Shown: positions 9,954 through 22,176 of the stretch, piece after piece
How the letters are laid out: the number at the start of each line of letters is the position of its first letter
Position numbering within the stretch: position 1 is the first letter of the stretch
Assembly (NCBI GenBank): GCA_036924285.1
Contig: JAYKYS010000002.1
Coordinates: 36,936,501-37,000,500, forward strand
Origin: Asterella californica
Lineage: Eukaryota > Streptophyta > Marchantiopsida > Marchantiales > Aytoniaceae
Direction of reading: 5' to 3'
DNA length: 64,000 bases
The notes under the pieces: model-generated
The model's database searches: none
What the model saw: the letters and a program-made list of their open reading frames with translations, nothing else
What the model was told of the DNA's origin: nothing
Made by a program: the position numbers and the translations under genes

Positions 9954-12900
9954 ATGGCTGAAAATACTGAACCCAGCGGTTTTGGAGGCACTCTCCTGGA
10001 TTCTTCGCCAGAGAATACCCAGTACTGGCCTTATTTAAACTTCGAGTATTTTCCCAAACGCCAGTACCACGTTCATCACCAGTTTAAGACCACCTCTGCG
10101 AAACAGAGTACAGTCGGTAACAACTTTTTCAAGGGATTAAAGTGGTGAGTTTCTCTAGTTGACCGCGTCTTCGTATTTGCTTCGCTTCATTCTTTTGGGT
10201 CGAGCGAAGTCTTATTTGCTTCGCTACAGTTGTTTAAATAACGATGAGTACTCAAGCATCTTATCAGGAATCACATGATTTAGACGTGAGCCTAGAGTAG
10301 AGGTACACCTTCTAACTTGATCCGTTATGCTCCCGTTGATATTCAGGTCTCCAGATGGATCGCGCTTTTTGACGAGTAGCGACGACAATAGCCTTAACAT
10401 ATTTGACCTGTAAGTGTGATGGCTCTCGTTAGTTGCTTCTTTACCCATGGTTTCTGACCTATTTGGCTTCGTCGTACGAATAAGGGTTTTACAGATGTGG
10501 GGACACGTCAGGTTTCGAAGGGGAAAGTTGTGAACCGACCCACTGCAAGCTTCGTCCGCGTTACAGTTTGGCAATTCGGTCTATTGCAAGCCGAAAGGGT
10601 TTCGGTATTTATAACATTTCGGTTGTCTGTTTTGACGACATGTGTCCGACAGGCCCAGTGATGCGGTTGAAGATTGCCCCGCGGTTGATCTGACCTCCGT
10701 TGAAGGTACGAGTTGATATACGTTCTCTCCTGTCTATCTGTAGGAATGTATAACTTTTAACAGAAAAGTCCCTGACGGAAACCTGGTATATCGACATTTG
10801 AAGCTGATTCTGTGGTCCTCCTGGTTTACCAGATTCCTTCATGTCATCTTTGAGGATGCAGGAAGGGGAAGCAGTGTATGATTTTTGCTGGTATCCAATT
10901 ACGGTGGCGTCAGGTGAGATGTTCGCATTTTTAGCCCCTGAGCTGTTTAGCTGCAGTGTATCTGGTGAATTCCCTTCCTTACCATCTCACTCCTGTCGTC
11001 GATATTCCGCGTGTTAGTTTTGGACACAGACTTCTCATCATTTGCATCTTCTGGTATCAATCTGCGGTTTTCCACTAAATTGCTGTCTTGTACCAGATAC
11101 AAGTACATGTGTATTTGCTACCTCATGCCGCGATCATCCGGTTCATGTTTGGGATGCCACCACTGGAACGGTATGTCCCGAAAAAACTCATGAAAAACTC
11201 ACCTCAGAGCGCTCGCAGCTGGTGGTGCTGATGACCACACCAAAGTTGATACCCTTGCTACCTACGTCTGATGTGCCCTGTCTGTATTTGTGCATTCCTG
11301 TTTGAAACAGCTCCGTTGCACGTACAGAGCTTATGATCAGATGGATGAAATAACCGCTGCGTATTCCCTTTCTTTCAGTCCTGATGGAAGCAAGTAAGTT
11401 TACGTACTGGGAACACTTTTACTTTCTAGTCTGCATACAGCAATCAAAGTCCTCTTGAATATAAGAGTGGTGGTGCCGAAGTTTGAAGCCGCTCCATTCA
11501 GGGGACAGGGTTGGGTATACTAGTTAGGCAGCATCTGCGTTGGTAAGGCCCAAAGCTAAAAGGAAATGTCATTTTTGCTAGCAACGGCAGAAGTTCTAAA
11601 CAAGAAGTGTCCGTCATGGTATCAAGCGAACATCTTTGTCATCGTTTGATGCATTGTCGTGGTCGCTTTTGGTCGGGGCAGGTTATTTTGTGGGTACAAC
11701 AGGACCATAAGAGTATTTTACACAGACCGTCCTGGCCGGGAGTTTACACAACACTCTACTCTCACAGCTGCCAAAGATGGTCAAACAGGTACGCTGGGTC
11801 TGTTGGTTAACATATCTGGTTGTTGTTGTGCAGTTGTGGAGACCGAAATAATGCAGAAGAGAAAGACGTTTTAAGAAATAAGATGCGAGGTTTTACAGAG
11901 GTTTCGTAGCACCTCTTGTTGTTGCGGATTCTCTCTAGATCAGAGGGTGCAGAGATAGCAGTGTGCCGGAGGCTAATTTGCTTTCATTCATTTCCTTAAG
12001 ATGTTATGTAGCTCTACAGGCAGCACTCTAGTTCCTGCAACTTGTATGAATCATAATGCAGGAGCTGATCTACAGCAGTAATGGGCGACCAACTTCATGG
12101 GAGGGTACTTGTCAACAACCATGGCACTTTGGCTGTCGTTTCTGTAGGTATCATATCTTGTCTCGCATTCAGTCCTGACAAGGAAGGGTTGCTAGCGGCG
12201 GGTTCATATAATCGCACGACTGCGCTCTACGATGCGAAGAGCTTAGAGCAGCTTTTTGTACTCCACGGTCAGCAAGGTGGTGTGACACAGGTATCACGTC
12301 TATAAACGGCCCTGGACTGGTTAATACTGTATCATATTTCGCCTCATAGTGTCCAGCATCATTTTCATCCTTGATCGCTATATGTTTTCTAGCCACCATC
12401 CTCCTTATCAGGTAGTGCTGGTTATGATGGCTGTTTGGCTGTACAGAATGGTAAACTGTCTCTTATCTGTTCAAACTGTTTACAAGATCCCGTCGCCGAT
12501 TGGTTCTTTGTTCTAACTTGTGAGGTGCAACATGGACTTGTACAACCTTTGAGTATGTTACTGAAATATTGATCATTGGAGTGTTTGTGTAAAAGGTTAT
12601 GTTTTCGAAAGATGGCAACTTTGTCTACAGTGGAGCACGCAAGGTACAGCTGACTGCCTTCTCTTGTGGAATTTGAAGGTGCTTGATTTCACTTGAAAGA
12701 CAGCTTGAAATTAAAGATTATCTGGCTCAGTGGTTAGATGATCAGTCGTGTTTTCGTTTGTCCGCCTTTTGCGTTCCCTTTTAGAGTAGACTTAGGTGCA
12801 GGAATTACATTCAGATGTTAGACTGATGATATCTGGTCGTAATTTCGTCTGCTATTATGTGGGCTGACTGATAAGGATCCTGAAATTCTATGCTGGGATG

Positions 12901-14367
12901 TACGCAACACAGCAGGTGTAGTATACAGGTAACGGTTTTAACCTCTCTGGAGCAGTGTTGTTATGATGCTTGTTTGTTGAACACCACGGCCACTAGCTAT
13001 TCCTTTTGTCTAAGGTACTAAAGTGCGAAGTAGACTAGATGCATGCACAATACGCAAGCCATGCGGTCTGCACCGTACGTCTAACATAAGAGTATGAACA
13101 AGTCCACACGCAAGTTTCTCTAATACTCCCAGTAATTTTAAAGTCTTAACAGAAATTTGATCTCGTCGAGTATCAGCAACTGGTAGAGAAGGGTTTATCT
13201 TCTGGGATAAAATAGTATAAACGTCGTTCAATTTTGGAGGTACATTGATAGCAGTGTCGCGATAGCTTTATCAAGAAGACGTTTAGATGGCTTTCTATGG
13301 TTTTGGAGCAGATTACCGCGCGTTACAGCAGATACCAATCAGCGAGTGGCATTCGACATCGAACCGTTTGGTCATCATCTTGGAACTGGGGGACAGGTAT
13401 GTCTCGTGGCCTTGTATACAACGCCTAACATTGTTAGTGTGCACGGAGATATTCCTACCGCGCATTTCTGATGCAGTCGTACCTTGCAGCGTGAATTGTT
13501 TCCCGTATCAGTTTTATTCATTGTTCCTCAAGCATCACTGATTATGTAGCTTTTGGTTTTCCTCGAGTTATTTATTTTCCTTGCGTGCACCTTGGTTTTG
13601 CGGTTTGCAATGCTAGTTGAGGTTTAAAAGAGGATTGTTGAGCAGGATGGGATTGTGCATATTTATGATCTGCAAACCGGACAGTGGGTGAACAGTTTCC
13701 AGGCTGCTTTAGGTAAGCGCGACCCTCGTTACAGCTTATCCGCTATAATCCGTCAAGTTAGTACCTGGTAGGCTCGTATGCTCCTCTGAACATTCTGTGC
13801 AAAGCTTTAGTAGTGATCTGGGATTTTTTATGACAATGCTCATTGAGAGATGGTAAAAGTATTTCTGCTGGGATTCCGTGCGGGGATGACTTTTCATGTG
13901 TAACCACCATAGTACGGGAATCTGTGAACTAAATCCTTTTTCTGGGGCGTTTGTGCAGACACCGTGAACAGCTTTTGTTTCCATCCATTTTTGCCACTGG
14001 CTGCTTCTGCATCGGGACATCGACGTTTCATAGTTGATACAGAACTTGACAGTGATAATCAGCTGTATGAAAAGTCTGTTGAAGGTTTGAAAAGTCTCTC
14101 TTATGAACTCGTTTATTCCGCCATCCTGTGTTTGTTTGTTTCCATGGAGAATGTTTGGAGATGTTAGCCTCGCCTGTATGGGCTGCTTATGGTTCAGTCC
14201 TGGTATGTGGGTTTCTGTTTACAGTGGAAGAGAACTGTGCATCCGTATGGCGCTTTGCATGCACATGGGTGAGCTCACAGGATCAGCATGCTATCGCCAT
14301 TGATAAGGACGGAAGCGAACAGACGAAGGCTGCTGTGCAAGACCACAGCGTCATACATTCCTCTTGA
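9954..14367 (+). CDS. WRAP53: WRAP53/TCAB1-like WD40 protein (telomerase and scaRNA Cajal-body factor), multi-exon
   Basis: Exons read from splice signals and conservation: 9954-10144, 10347-10409, a tentative 22-nt exon 10764-10785, 10862-10913, 11097-11170, 11311-11393, 11682-11788, 12148-12290, 12596-12643, 12876-12928, 13312-13396, 13646-13712, 13959-14084 and 14225-14367. These join in frame to 418 codons plus stop, close to plant homologues. Diagnostic stretches are WSPDGSRFLTSSDDN, EGEAVYDFCWYP, SCRDHPVHVWD, CTYRAYDQMDEITAA, HGQQGGVTQ, DPEILCWDVR, DGIVHIYDLQTG and FHPFLPLAASASGHRRF. These follow the WD-blade order of TCAB1. Known: TCAB1 binds the CAB box of telomerase RNA and scaRNAs and delivers them to Cajal bodies. 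The weakest points are the 22-nt exon and the non-consensus donor GTTTGA at 14085. Confidence 0.87.
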
Positions 14368-16959
14368 AGACGGACGCAGCCCGTATGTTACTTATTATTT
14401 GGCCCTAGTCGGGTGGCATCTGTAAGTGAGGACTAGCAAGGCAGGAGGTCTGCACTGATCAAGTAGAAGCTCTAAATTACTTGACAGAGCTAGCAGATCA
14501 ACTTTGAGATCACATCATGTACGGTCAAGCACGAGAAGGTCATTAACTGGGTTTTCTCAGCAATTCAACTCTGTTTGTTTTTGTTCTCCTGACGCAGTTG
14601 ACAGTAGGTTTAGTTGGTGAAACCTTCCTTTCATTAGCATGAAGACCTGGAAAGGCTCTGCAGATCTTTCCAAATTCATTTCTATCTTGGGGTAATCGCA
14701 ACTTGCGTGACGTCTAAGTACCGTTGGTGCTACTAGGGGAACGAGTTTCAGTTTGGGATTCGGGGGCCTTAGTTTCGGCCTTTTTTGAGCTAGGTGTCTG
14801 GAGCCCTATCGTACTGACTGTCAAGTAAGACACAACGCGTCTTCGGACGTCGTTGTTAACAGAAACGAACGTCCGTAAATGATCCCGGACCTTTAACTCC
14901 CATTGGACCTACAGACAGACAATTAGGGGTGTCAAAGTTAAGAACCTTCTGAAATATTCGAGAGTCGCGGGTTTGAGTTACGGCTTCGGCCAGACTGCGT
15001 TCAGTGTTTCATGCGGGCATCTCTTGGGGTACCCGCACCCGCCAAGAGATGCCCGCACCCGCAGGAAAACATTGCAAGAGGTGCTCGCAGGAAAACACCG
15101 CGGGCGTTTTCTTAACAGTTATTCACTGGTTTCGTTCCCTTTTTTTGCAATGGATTCTCTTCTGTTCAGAATAATTGTCTTGAGTATACAAATGAAAAAA
15201 TAGGATAAAATCTTGATGTACAGTCATAGGCGCGACCTAGAATGAGTAGCAGTTATATACAACTGCCTGTGACAATTTTACGGCTAAGTTACCTCTTTGC
15301 GTTTGAAAAATCTTTCCTCTGAACTTTGACACCCCCTAATACATCTGAGTGAAGTTAGTTGGAGAAAGGATCAGGCGAACTCGAGGTAAGGAATGACGTA
15401 AGATTACGTAATGGCTGTTTCGGCTGGACTATGCTTATGTAAGTCATTAGCGGCTGGTGTTGTCCGCCTTAATCGTGAACTTAAGGAACCAATTTGGGCC
15501 GCCCCAGAATTCCGTGATTTCTCTAAGCGCCGAGTGAACGCCTCGGTTTGGTCTGAGCCCGTGGGCTACGTTAAGGAATAGAGGGGGGTTACAGGTAAGG
15601 AAGAGCTACACAACCGGATACCGTTTCTTGACAACAGGTCCTGGAAGTCGTGGATGCCTTTCATAACTTACAGGCTTCGCCTACACAACGTGCCGGTGTA
15701 CAGTGAACTCACATGAGATGCTCTGTGGGGCCCGAGATATGGACCACAATTCTTGGACTGTGTGACCTCCCTTCATGACAACTATCAACATGTTATATAT
15801 GATTACCACAAAGTTTTGAGCTCGCTTGATTGTTCCTAAGGTTGCAAAACACTCACAATTTCTAAGGCAGTTTAATATGACAAGCCCGTAACATGTATCA
15901 TTGTCTGCCTCCGCAAGTGCATCGTCTTAACAAGTGCGATTTGCATCACATCGGGGGCTCTTACTTATGCATTTTCTATCTAATCATACACTAAGCGCAT
16001 TTTCACTCAGTTCATGTACGGTAAATTTCTGTATCCGATGATTGAGCCTGCGGCAGGCGCCTGGAACTTTCGTAATAGACGTCTCACGCTGTTACGTCTC
16101 ACGAGTCTGTTGTCATAGGTGAGGCTGATGGTCGTGTGGCGCCCAGAGTAGGTCCCTCGGACTACCAGTAGCACAACAAACACCAACCTCGGTGTTGGGT
16201 GCGCTGCAATAATGAATTTCCGATAGATACAAAAGGATGAATATGAAGATTTGGGATTGTTACGGAGTTCTCCATTTCTGTTGGGGAGTCTTTGCATGCC
16301 AGTTCAGTTTGGAATATGCACATGGGAGCTCACAAGTACGATACATCCAGGAGAGAAGAGTAACTTTTTGAAGCGAAGAGAAATCAATATCTCGAATGTC
16401 GCTTATCGTTCTTAAGATATCAAAAATAAGTAAATAATTATTAATTTTAATTTCCCTTCCGTCTTTAAGATGTAAATAATAAGTCAAAAGTATTACAGAA
16501 AACTGGCGCACAAGAGTTAGCATTTGGAAGCAAATGGAGAGAAAAGCGGAATGGGATTGTTGGGGTGTCCAAACTTTTCCCAAAAATCGAACATTTTTTA
16601 GAAGGAAAGTAGAGCCGGAGGCTTTCCAGTTAACATCTGAAGGTAGAGCGTGAATTCAAAGGTGAAAGCGTAGCTGAACGGCCCATTTATCTAACGCTTC
16701 GGTAAATGCACAATGCATCTCCCATCGTCCAAAATTTGTCACGAATGGGTCCACCAAGGTTATTGCACACTGGTCATGTATAAAATATGCATCCCAAATG
16801 AGTGTAGGAGCAAAGATACAGAAAAAATAACAAAAATTACTCAAAACGTTCTGTATATCATGACTTTGGGAAAGATCTATTTTTGCAAAAACAGCATTCC
16901 ATGCAATAAGCAAATATGTGCAGCTATGCTCTAACAGAACATAGTTGATAAAATATATC
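14368..16959. other. Intergenic, no gene seen; contains a perfect hairpin
   Basis: About 2.6 kb downstream of the WRAP53 gene. Frames are short and unrelated to known families. The only structure recognised is the foldback at 15013-15056, followed by short repeats of cccgcaggaaaac (about 15057 and 15090). Confidence 0.35.
15013..15056. repeat. Perfect 15-bp inverted repeat (hairpin)
   Basis: Left arm gcgggcatctcttgg at 15013-15027 and right arm ccaagagatgcccgc at 15042-15056, separated by 14 nt. Every position pairs. The sequence is GC-rich and is followed by two further copies of a short cccgcaggaaaac motif, so the foldback sits in a small repetitive patch. Confidence 0.85.
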
Positions 16960-19320
16960 TAAATTTAAATTCCTATGTTTATTTAGATATCTATTTTAAA
17001 TTATTCTAAGATGAATATAACACAAGGACTGCGAAAGAAAAACCTCTAATTGCAGTGAGTTGAAATGTCTATCCTTGTACTATAAACACAGTCTTTTCGA
17101 TGAATACAAATAGTTTCATCTTTATACATATTAATTTATGAACTAATCTTTCCAAGAAGAAAGGTCATAAATTAGTGAGCATGCAAGTACCTCCTCCATC
17201 TGAACGTGGAGGAGGTGATTATGCCTACCTCTATTACAAGTATGCTTCTTGCTATTTTCGACAGAGGGAAAAACGAAGAATGGAGAAAAAACTGTGGACC
17301 GAAATTGACTCTGGTCACGACAGGACTAGGTTTTATAACTGAGTGGTACACAGAAATGAATTAACGTTATTTGGTAGTATGTTCGCTTTTATATTATTTG
17401 AGTATTATATACAATTTTAAATTAAATTTATAAAAAATCTGAGGAGGTGATTAACTGTTAACTGGGGGAGGCCCTAACTGTTAACTGAGGATAGCAATGC
17501 TGGAGATCTGGACATAACCCATGCGGGAATATCATATTCACATGTTGCAGATAGTACAAATCTGGGATTTTCTTTTTAAATATAAATTATTTTAGTTATA
17601 TAATGATTTATTACCTAACCTTTCTTAGCAACATGGTTAAATAATAAATTACATCATGCAAAATACCTCCATCTGATCATGGAGGAGGTGATTTGTGCAT
17701 GCTTCGGAATGTGAATTTAATGTTCAGGGCGTCAAGTACGAGTTCTCAACACAGTAGTGCATGATGTAATTTTGGACTCTTTCTGTTTAGACATGGATAG
17801 TGCGACTTGATTAAGTAAGCGATAAACCAATCTCCGACTAACTCTAACGGGGGAGTTGTACCTCCGGCCTTGTCTCGTACTATGGCTTTGAGTGATGTAC
17901 TGCATCCAGCAACAAGAACAGAGTAGAATTCCACGGCTATTTTAGGAAGTTGACCTGTATGTAGATGTCTGAATCACTGTTCAGTCAATATACCTAGACA
18001 AATAGACAGATAGACAAACAAGTCAAGACCACCAAATGAATCCCTGTCCAGTCAATATTTGAGTTCTGTATTGACTGTGGTTTGATTTGATGTCTGTGTG
18101 AGACCTTTTTGAATTGCCGCCTAGAAACAGTCTCTGACTTCCCCCGGAAAAGAAGACCCGACCAGCGCCAGCCTAGATCCGGCATCCCGTGTAATGTGCA
18201 CCGGTAACTTTCCTAAAAGTGCAGGAGAAGTAGAGAATACGTAGGATTAATTTTGTCTCAAAACAACTAAAAAGTGAAAAAAATACTCGATTTTTGTTAA
18301 AAATCACCGGTGAATTAACACAGTAACCTGTCAATGGTCAAAAACCGCCGGCAAATTACAGATAAACAGAAAAAACCTTTGTTGGGCCTGGATCCGACCG
18401 GCAGCCGTGGAGGCGTGGGTCTCCACGGCTGCCGGAGGGTGGAGGTGTCAAGCTAATGCTTGTTGGCCGGTCAGTATAAAATTAGAGAAGCAAACATCCA
18501 AAAGTTCAGAGAAAGATGAGGCTGCAGAGTTAGAGAAAGTCGGATGGAAAGCGCGCGAGAAAAGGTGAATAATTATGGTCATAAAAGTCTAACTTCCTTG
18601 CATATTTTGCCTCCTCCATCCATGTAAAGGTTTAATTTACTACTTAACTTTTTGTTTTATTATTTAATTTTTTATAATAAATTAAAGTTTTCATAAAATA
18701 TTCTTGTGTGGCAATCAACAGCACACATATGCACTTTGTGAAGCGCTTCGGTTAGTGCTCCCCTTATAGTTTATGTCCAGATCTTCTGGCATTTCCAGGT
18801 TTTTCAGTTAATATTTAAATGCATAAGCATGCTCTACCGACTTCACAAACTTTTACTCTCTTTATTATATCAAAAAAATAGAATTATTATATAAAATAAA
18901 TGTATAATTATTGAATCTTAGTCATACCAAGAACTGTGGAAACGTTTCGGAGAACGCATAAATGAAGTGCTAGCAACGTGCTTTTAGGAATACAAGTGCA
19001 AAAACTTACTGAACCAAAAAATTACATTAATTTATCACCTAACCTTTCTGGCCAAAAAAGGTTAGGTATATAAAATTATAATTAAACTTGCTGCACTCTT
19101 CTATTTTCGAAGAGAAGAATTGTTAAATATTAATCATACGAAGAACAGTGGGATGTGAATACAGAACCCATGAGTGAAGCACAGAGAAATGTGCTTCCAA
19201 GACTATAAGTCCGGTCTTTTGGTGATTGAGAGAATTAATATAACTGATACATTAATTTTCTATCTAACTTTTCTCGAGAAAGAAATTATATAGTAACTTA
19301 AGCTTGAATAAACAAGCTTC
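16960..19320. repeat. AT-rich array of degenerate repeats with stem-loops
   Basis: Several diverged copies of about 200-300 bp follow one another. Recurrent landmarks are a (c)gaagaa(c)(a/t)gtgg block, a gaaatgtgctt/ctatccttgtactataa...gtcttttyggtga block, and a ttaattt-rich block with a yctaacctttc...gaaaggt stem. In two copies a cctcctcca/tggaggagg stem follows. Good examples start near 17000, 17580, 18590, 18920 and 19130. Stem-loops include 17189-17216 (10-bp arms) and 17666-17685. No frame is supported. A related double hairpin lies in inverted orientation at 60658-60750. Confidence 0.55.
18398..18435. repeat. Perfect 15-bp inverted repeat (hairpin)
   Basis: Left arm ccggcagccgtggag at 18398-18412 and right arm ctccacggctgccgg at 18421-18435, with an 8-nt loop. 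It is strikingly GC-rich inside an AT-rich stretch. Confidence 0.85.
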
Positions 19321-19479
19321 TTGAGTTTAAGAAGAGAGAAAAGCAAAAGAACAATCAGAAAAACAGTAACAGAAGTCTTTATGGAGGTCGGTTCCGATCA
19401 TGGTTGGAGTGGGTTCTACATTCAGTTGATACACAAAGAGTCTTGAATAAATTAATCTCAGTTGATACCATGTTTAGAG

Positions 19480-19900
19480 AGGATCATCGGTGGATGGATT
19501 GTCATGAACATGACAAATAATAACAAGTTGTTATTTACAGAAAGATCACTGGCAAACAACCATCGGTGGACGGATGAAAAGTAACAATAAGTTGTTATTT
19601 AGGACAGATCATTGATGGGTTGTTAGTTATGGATTGCTGGTGGTGCACATCAAACAACGATATATTGTTATTTACAGATAGATCGCTGATGTATAGACCG
19701 TCGATGTGCGGATCGCTAAGACAACCCATGAGCCTTCTACCTCCACGCGACATTGCTCTGTCAAGGTTTTGCTCATTGCGGAAAATTCCTCATTGCTGCC
19801 TCCCGTACAAGTATGGATCGTGTCTCAGTCCGAGTGTGGCTGGTGACAATAGGTTGTTATTTATTGTAGATAATAGCAATTTATTGTTATTTCACAAACA
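19480..19900. repeat. Degenerate short-unit array with taacaagttgtta palindromes
   Basis: Four or more copies of a unit of about 60-90 bp carry aataacaa(t/g)ttgttatttacaga followed by agatcrctg and a catcggtggacggat-like segment (about 19490, 19540, 19590, 19660 and a weaker copy at 19850). The core is palindromic. No coding potential recognised. Confidence 0.55.
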
Positions 19901-20059
19901 TATAATTTGTATGTAAACGAGTTTTTTGAGGGCTCGATTATTCTTTTTGGGAGGATTTCAAAAAGAAGATTTCTGACTAGACCAACTTGGGTGGATTTTG
20001 ATAGACGTACACATTATAACTGACAATGCTAAGGGGTTAGCTCGAACATGCGGATGAAC

Positions 20060-21100
20060 GACAGAGATTTTGAGAGATTGATGAATCCGATGCAAGCGTG
20101 CAAGACGTCATTGGATTCAAATTATATGCATAAGACGGATCGAGGTCTTGGGATTTGGGTGAAATTGAGATGCAAAGAGAAAGGATTGGGTGCTTCAGTA
20201 ACTTGTGAAGGAGAATTAGATCGTTCGAGCCGTTCCGAAGTCTAAACTTGTTGTCCTTAGATCCATCAGGATCAAAACATTGAGTTCTACAAGAAATTAA
20301 AGACGATACGGATTTTGATCAGGTGGATTGGGAGTTCTGGGTGAAATTGGCTTGTAGGGAGACGCTTACGTCTAATTTTTGGTTATCTACGATCTGAGGT
20401 TGGATTGTTCTTGACGACTGGTGGGTTGAGCTCTTCGTTCTTGGTGTCGATATCATCAAGGAGTCTTCAACTGTGCAAAGGAGAACATTGTACATGGATT
20501 GGGTTATTACTTTGGGTGTGATGAGCAAATTTGAGACGTAGGAGGTCAATTTATGTCAAATTTTTGCTTCTTGCGTGGTTTTGTGAGGAGAACTCCAAAC
20601 AACTTGTTTGGGGTAAAGCTACAAAACAATTGATATTAAATGATACATAGGTCTAGTTGGGTTTAGGATAGTGAAATCTATCTATCAAGGTAGACAGATC
20701 TCAGATCAGGCGATTTGTTTAGGTAGTGCTTGTAGATTTAGACAACACGGAGAAGGTTTTAAGATATTCTGTCACTTGTGACAAAAAATTGTTCATATCT
20801 CGAGTGTTGGATGTCGGATCTTAGGGTTCTTGGAGCCTAAGGACCTTACAGATTTCTGAAGATCATTTGAGAAAAAAAGGAAGTTTTGGATCAACATTGT
20901 TTGGCTTTTCACTACATTTTGGGTGTTTATTTCGGCGTTCGAGTGAGCAAAATACCATCGATTGAAGTTACATGAGACAATTTCGGAATGCTCATATTCA
21001 AGTAGTAATAGATATCATTGTAGATTTTATCTGAGGGAGATCAAGGTATAGTTGAAGAGAATAAGTCGAGTTGATGACGGTGGTCCTAAGTTTTCGTCGA
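20060..21100 (+). repeat. Dispersed repeat family B, copy 1 (about 1 kb)
   Basis: Aligns in the same orientation with 53090-54030. Landmarks in order: a gtcattgrrttcaaat block; aaacttgytrtccttagatc and ggatcaaaaca (20245 and 53296); gctctttgttcttggtg; gagtcttc; tatttgcttcttgcg; ggagaactccaaa; and a ttcactatrttttggtgtttattt-like block. The copies are heavily diverged with several indels. Length and lack of frames fit an old LTR or non-coding retroelement part. Confidence 0.65.
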
Positions 21101-22176
21101 TTTGGACCTGAGAAGATTGAGAGACGATCAACTGAAGTTATGATGTACAAATTGTGAGTAGACGGTGGCCCGTTTAAGAATTCTAAAGCATTTTTTTTGT
21201 TTCTATAGATGAATCTCGTCTCAATCTTGTGTGAGTGTACTCAAGGGTTAACATTTAATCAAAGTTTCTTTTTTATTTTAGAAACTATAGAAAATATTTA
21301 TCTATTTGTTGATAACACTGTTAAGCATTATTGTACTGATGGCAAGGGACTGATGTTCTCGTAATGAACGCCACATTTTTTTCAAAATGTTTCCATTTTC
21401 ATATCACGTCACGTAATTTCACGTCCTAGATTGGTAATGTGCTATCTGGTCATGTTAGCAGGATTCTCACAATTTATACATATTTTTATGAAGTAGATAT
21501 GAGCAATAATTTCTGCCGTAATCCATACCTTCAGAAAGATTATGCGACTGTAAACAGTTTGTCAAGTTCCTTGCTGTCGTAGCGAGTGTATCGCTCGAGA
21601 TGGATTATTTCAAAGCTACCTTGATTTATGTGTCGACTATAAGACAGTTAAGAGTTCCCATCAGGTATAGAAAGTTCTTCGGAGATTTATTTCCGTTCAG
21701 GGTCCTCATTGCTTCCCAAAACTTGTTCCTTGAGCAGGCATCTGGTGCAGGCTGGTGATGTAATCGGGATGGCACCATGAATGTCCAAATCAGCTTCTAT
21801 TTCAAAGATATTGATGTAGCGTTATATCGTTTGACTCATGAAAGTAACAATGAAGTCCAGATTGCAGAGAAGAAAATGATGTCTGAATGACCGTTGCAAC
21901 GCTGACACCTCATAATAGAACCGTCTGTTGTCGCTTGCAGGTATGATGCTTTAGGTCAAACTAGATTACGGTATATATTGTACAAAGATGTGAACAGAGA
22001 TCCACTTCTGCATCCACACTGACTTGACATGCAGTTGCTACCATATTGGAAGTAGTCCTATCCTTGTTGTCATTCTTGTACCTCCATCTTTCAGACTGTA
22101 CACAGTGACGGAGTTGCTCCTTTGCATCTGCAGAGAAGCAAGGAAATAATGAGTTTTAGAGTGATAACTGGTCTTC
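21101..22176. other. Flank of the retroelement, no gene seen
   Basis: About 1 kb between repeat family B and the truncated Ty3 gag-protease frame. No reverse transcriptase similarity was recognised on the minus strand just below 22177, where it would be expected if the element were complete. Confidence 0.4.

Noticed and set aside
12596..12678. Apparent frameshift in the WRAP53 WD-repeat after ARK
   Set aside because: AAG|GTACAG at 12643 is a splice donor and the expected KDPEILCWDVR continuation is found at 12876-12928, so no frameshift is needed.
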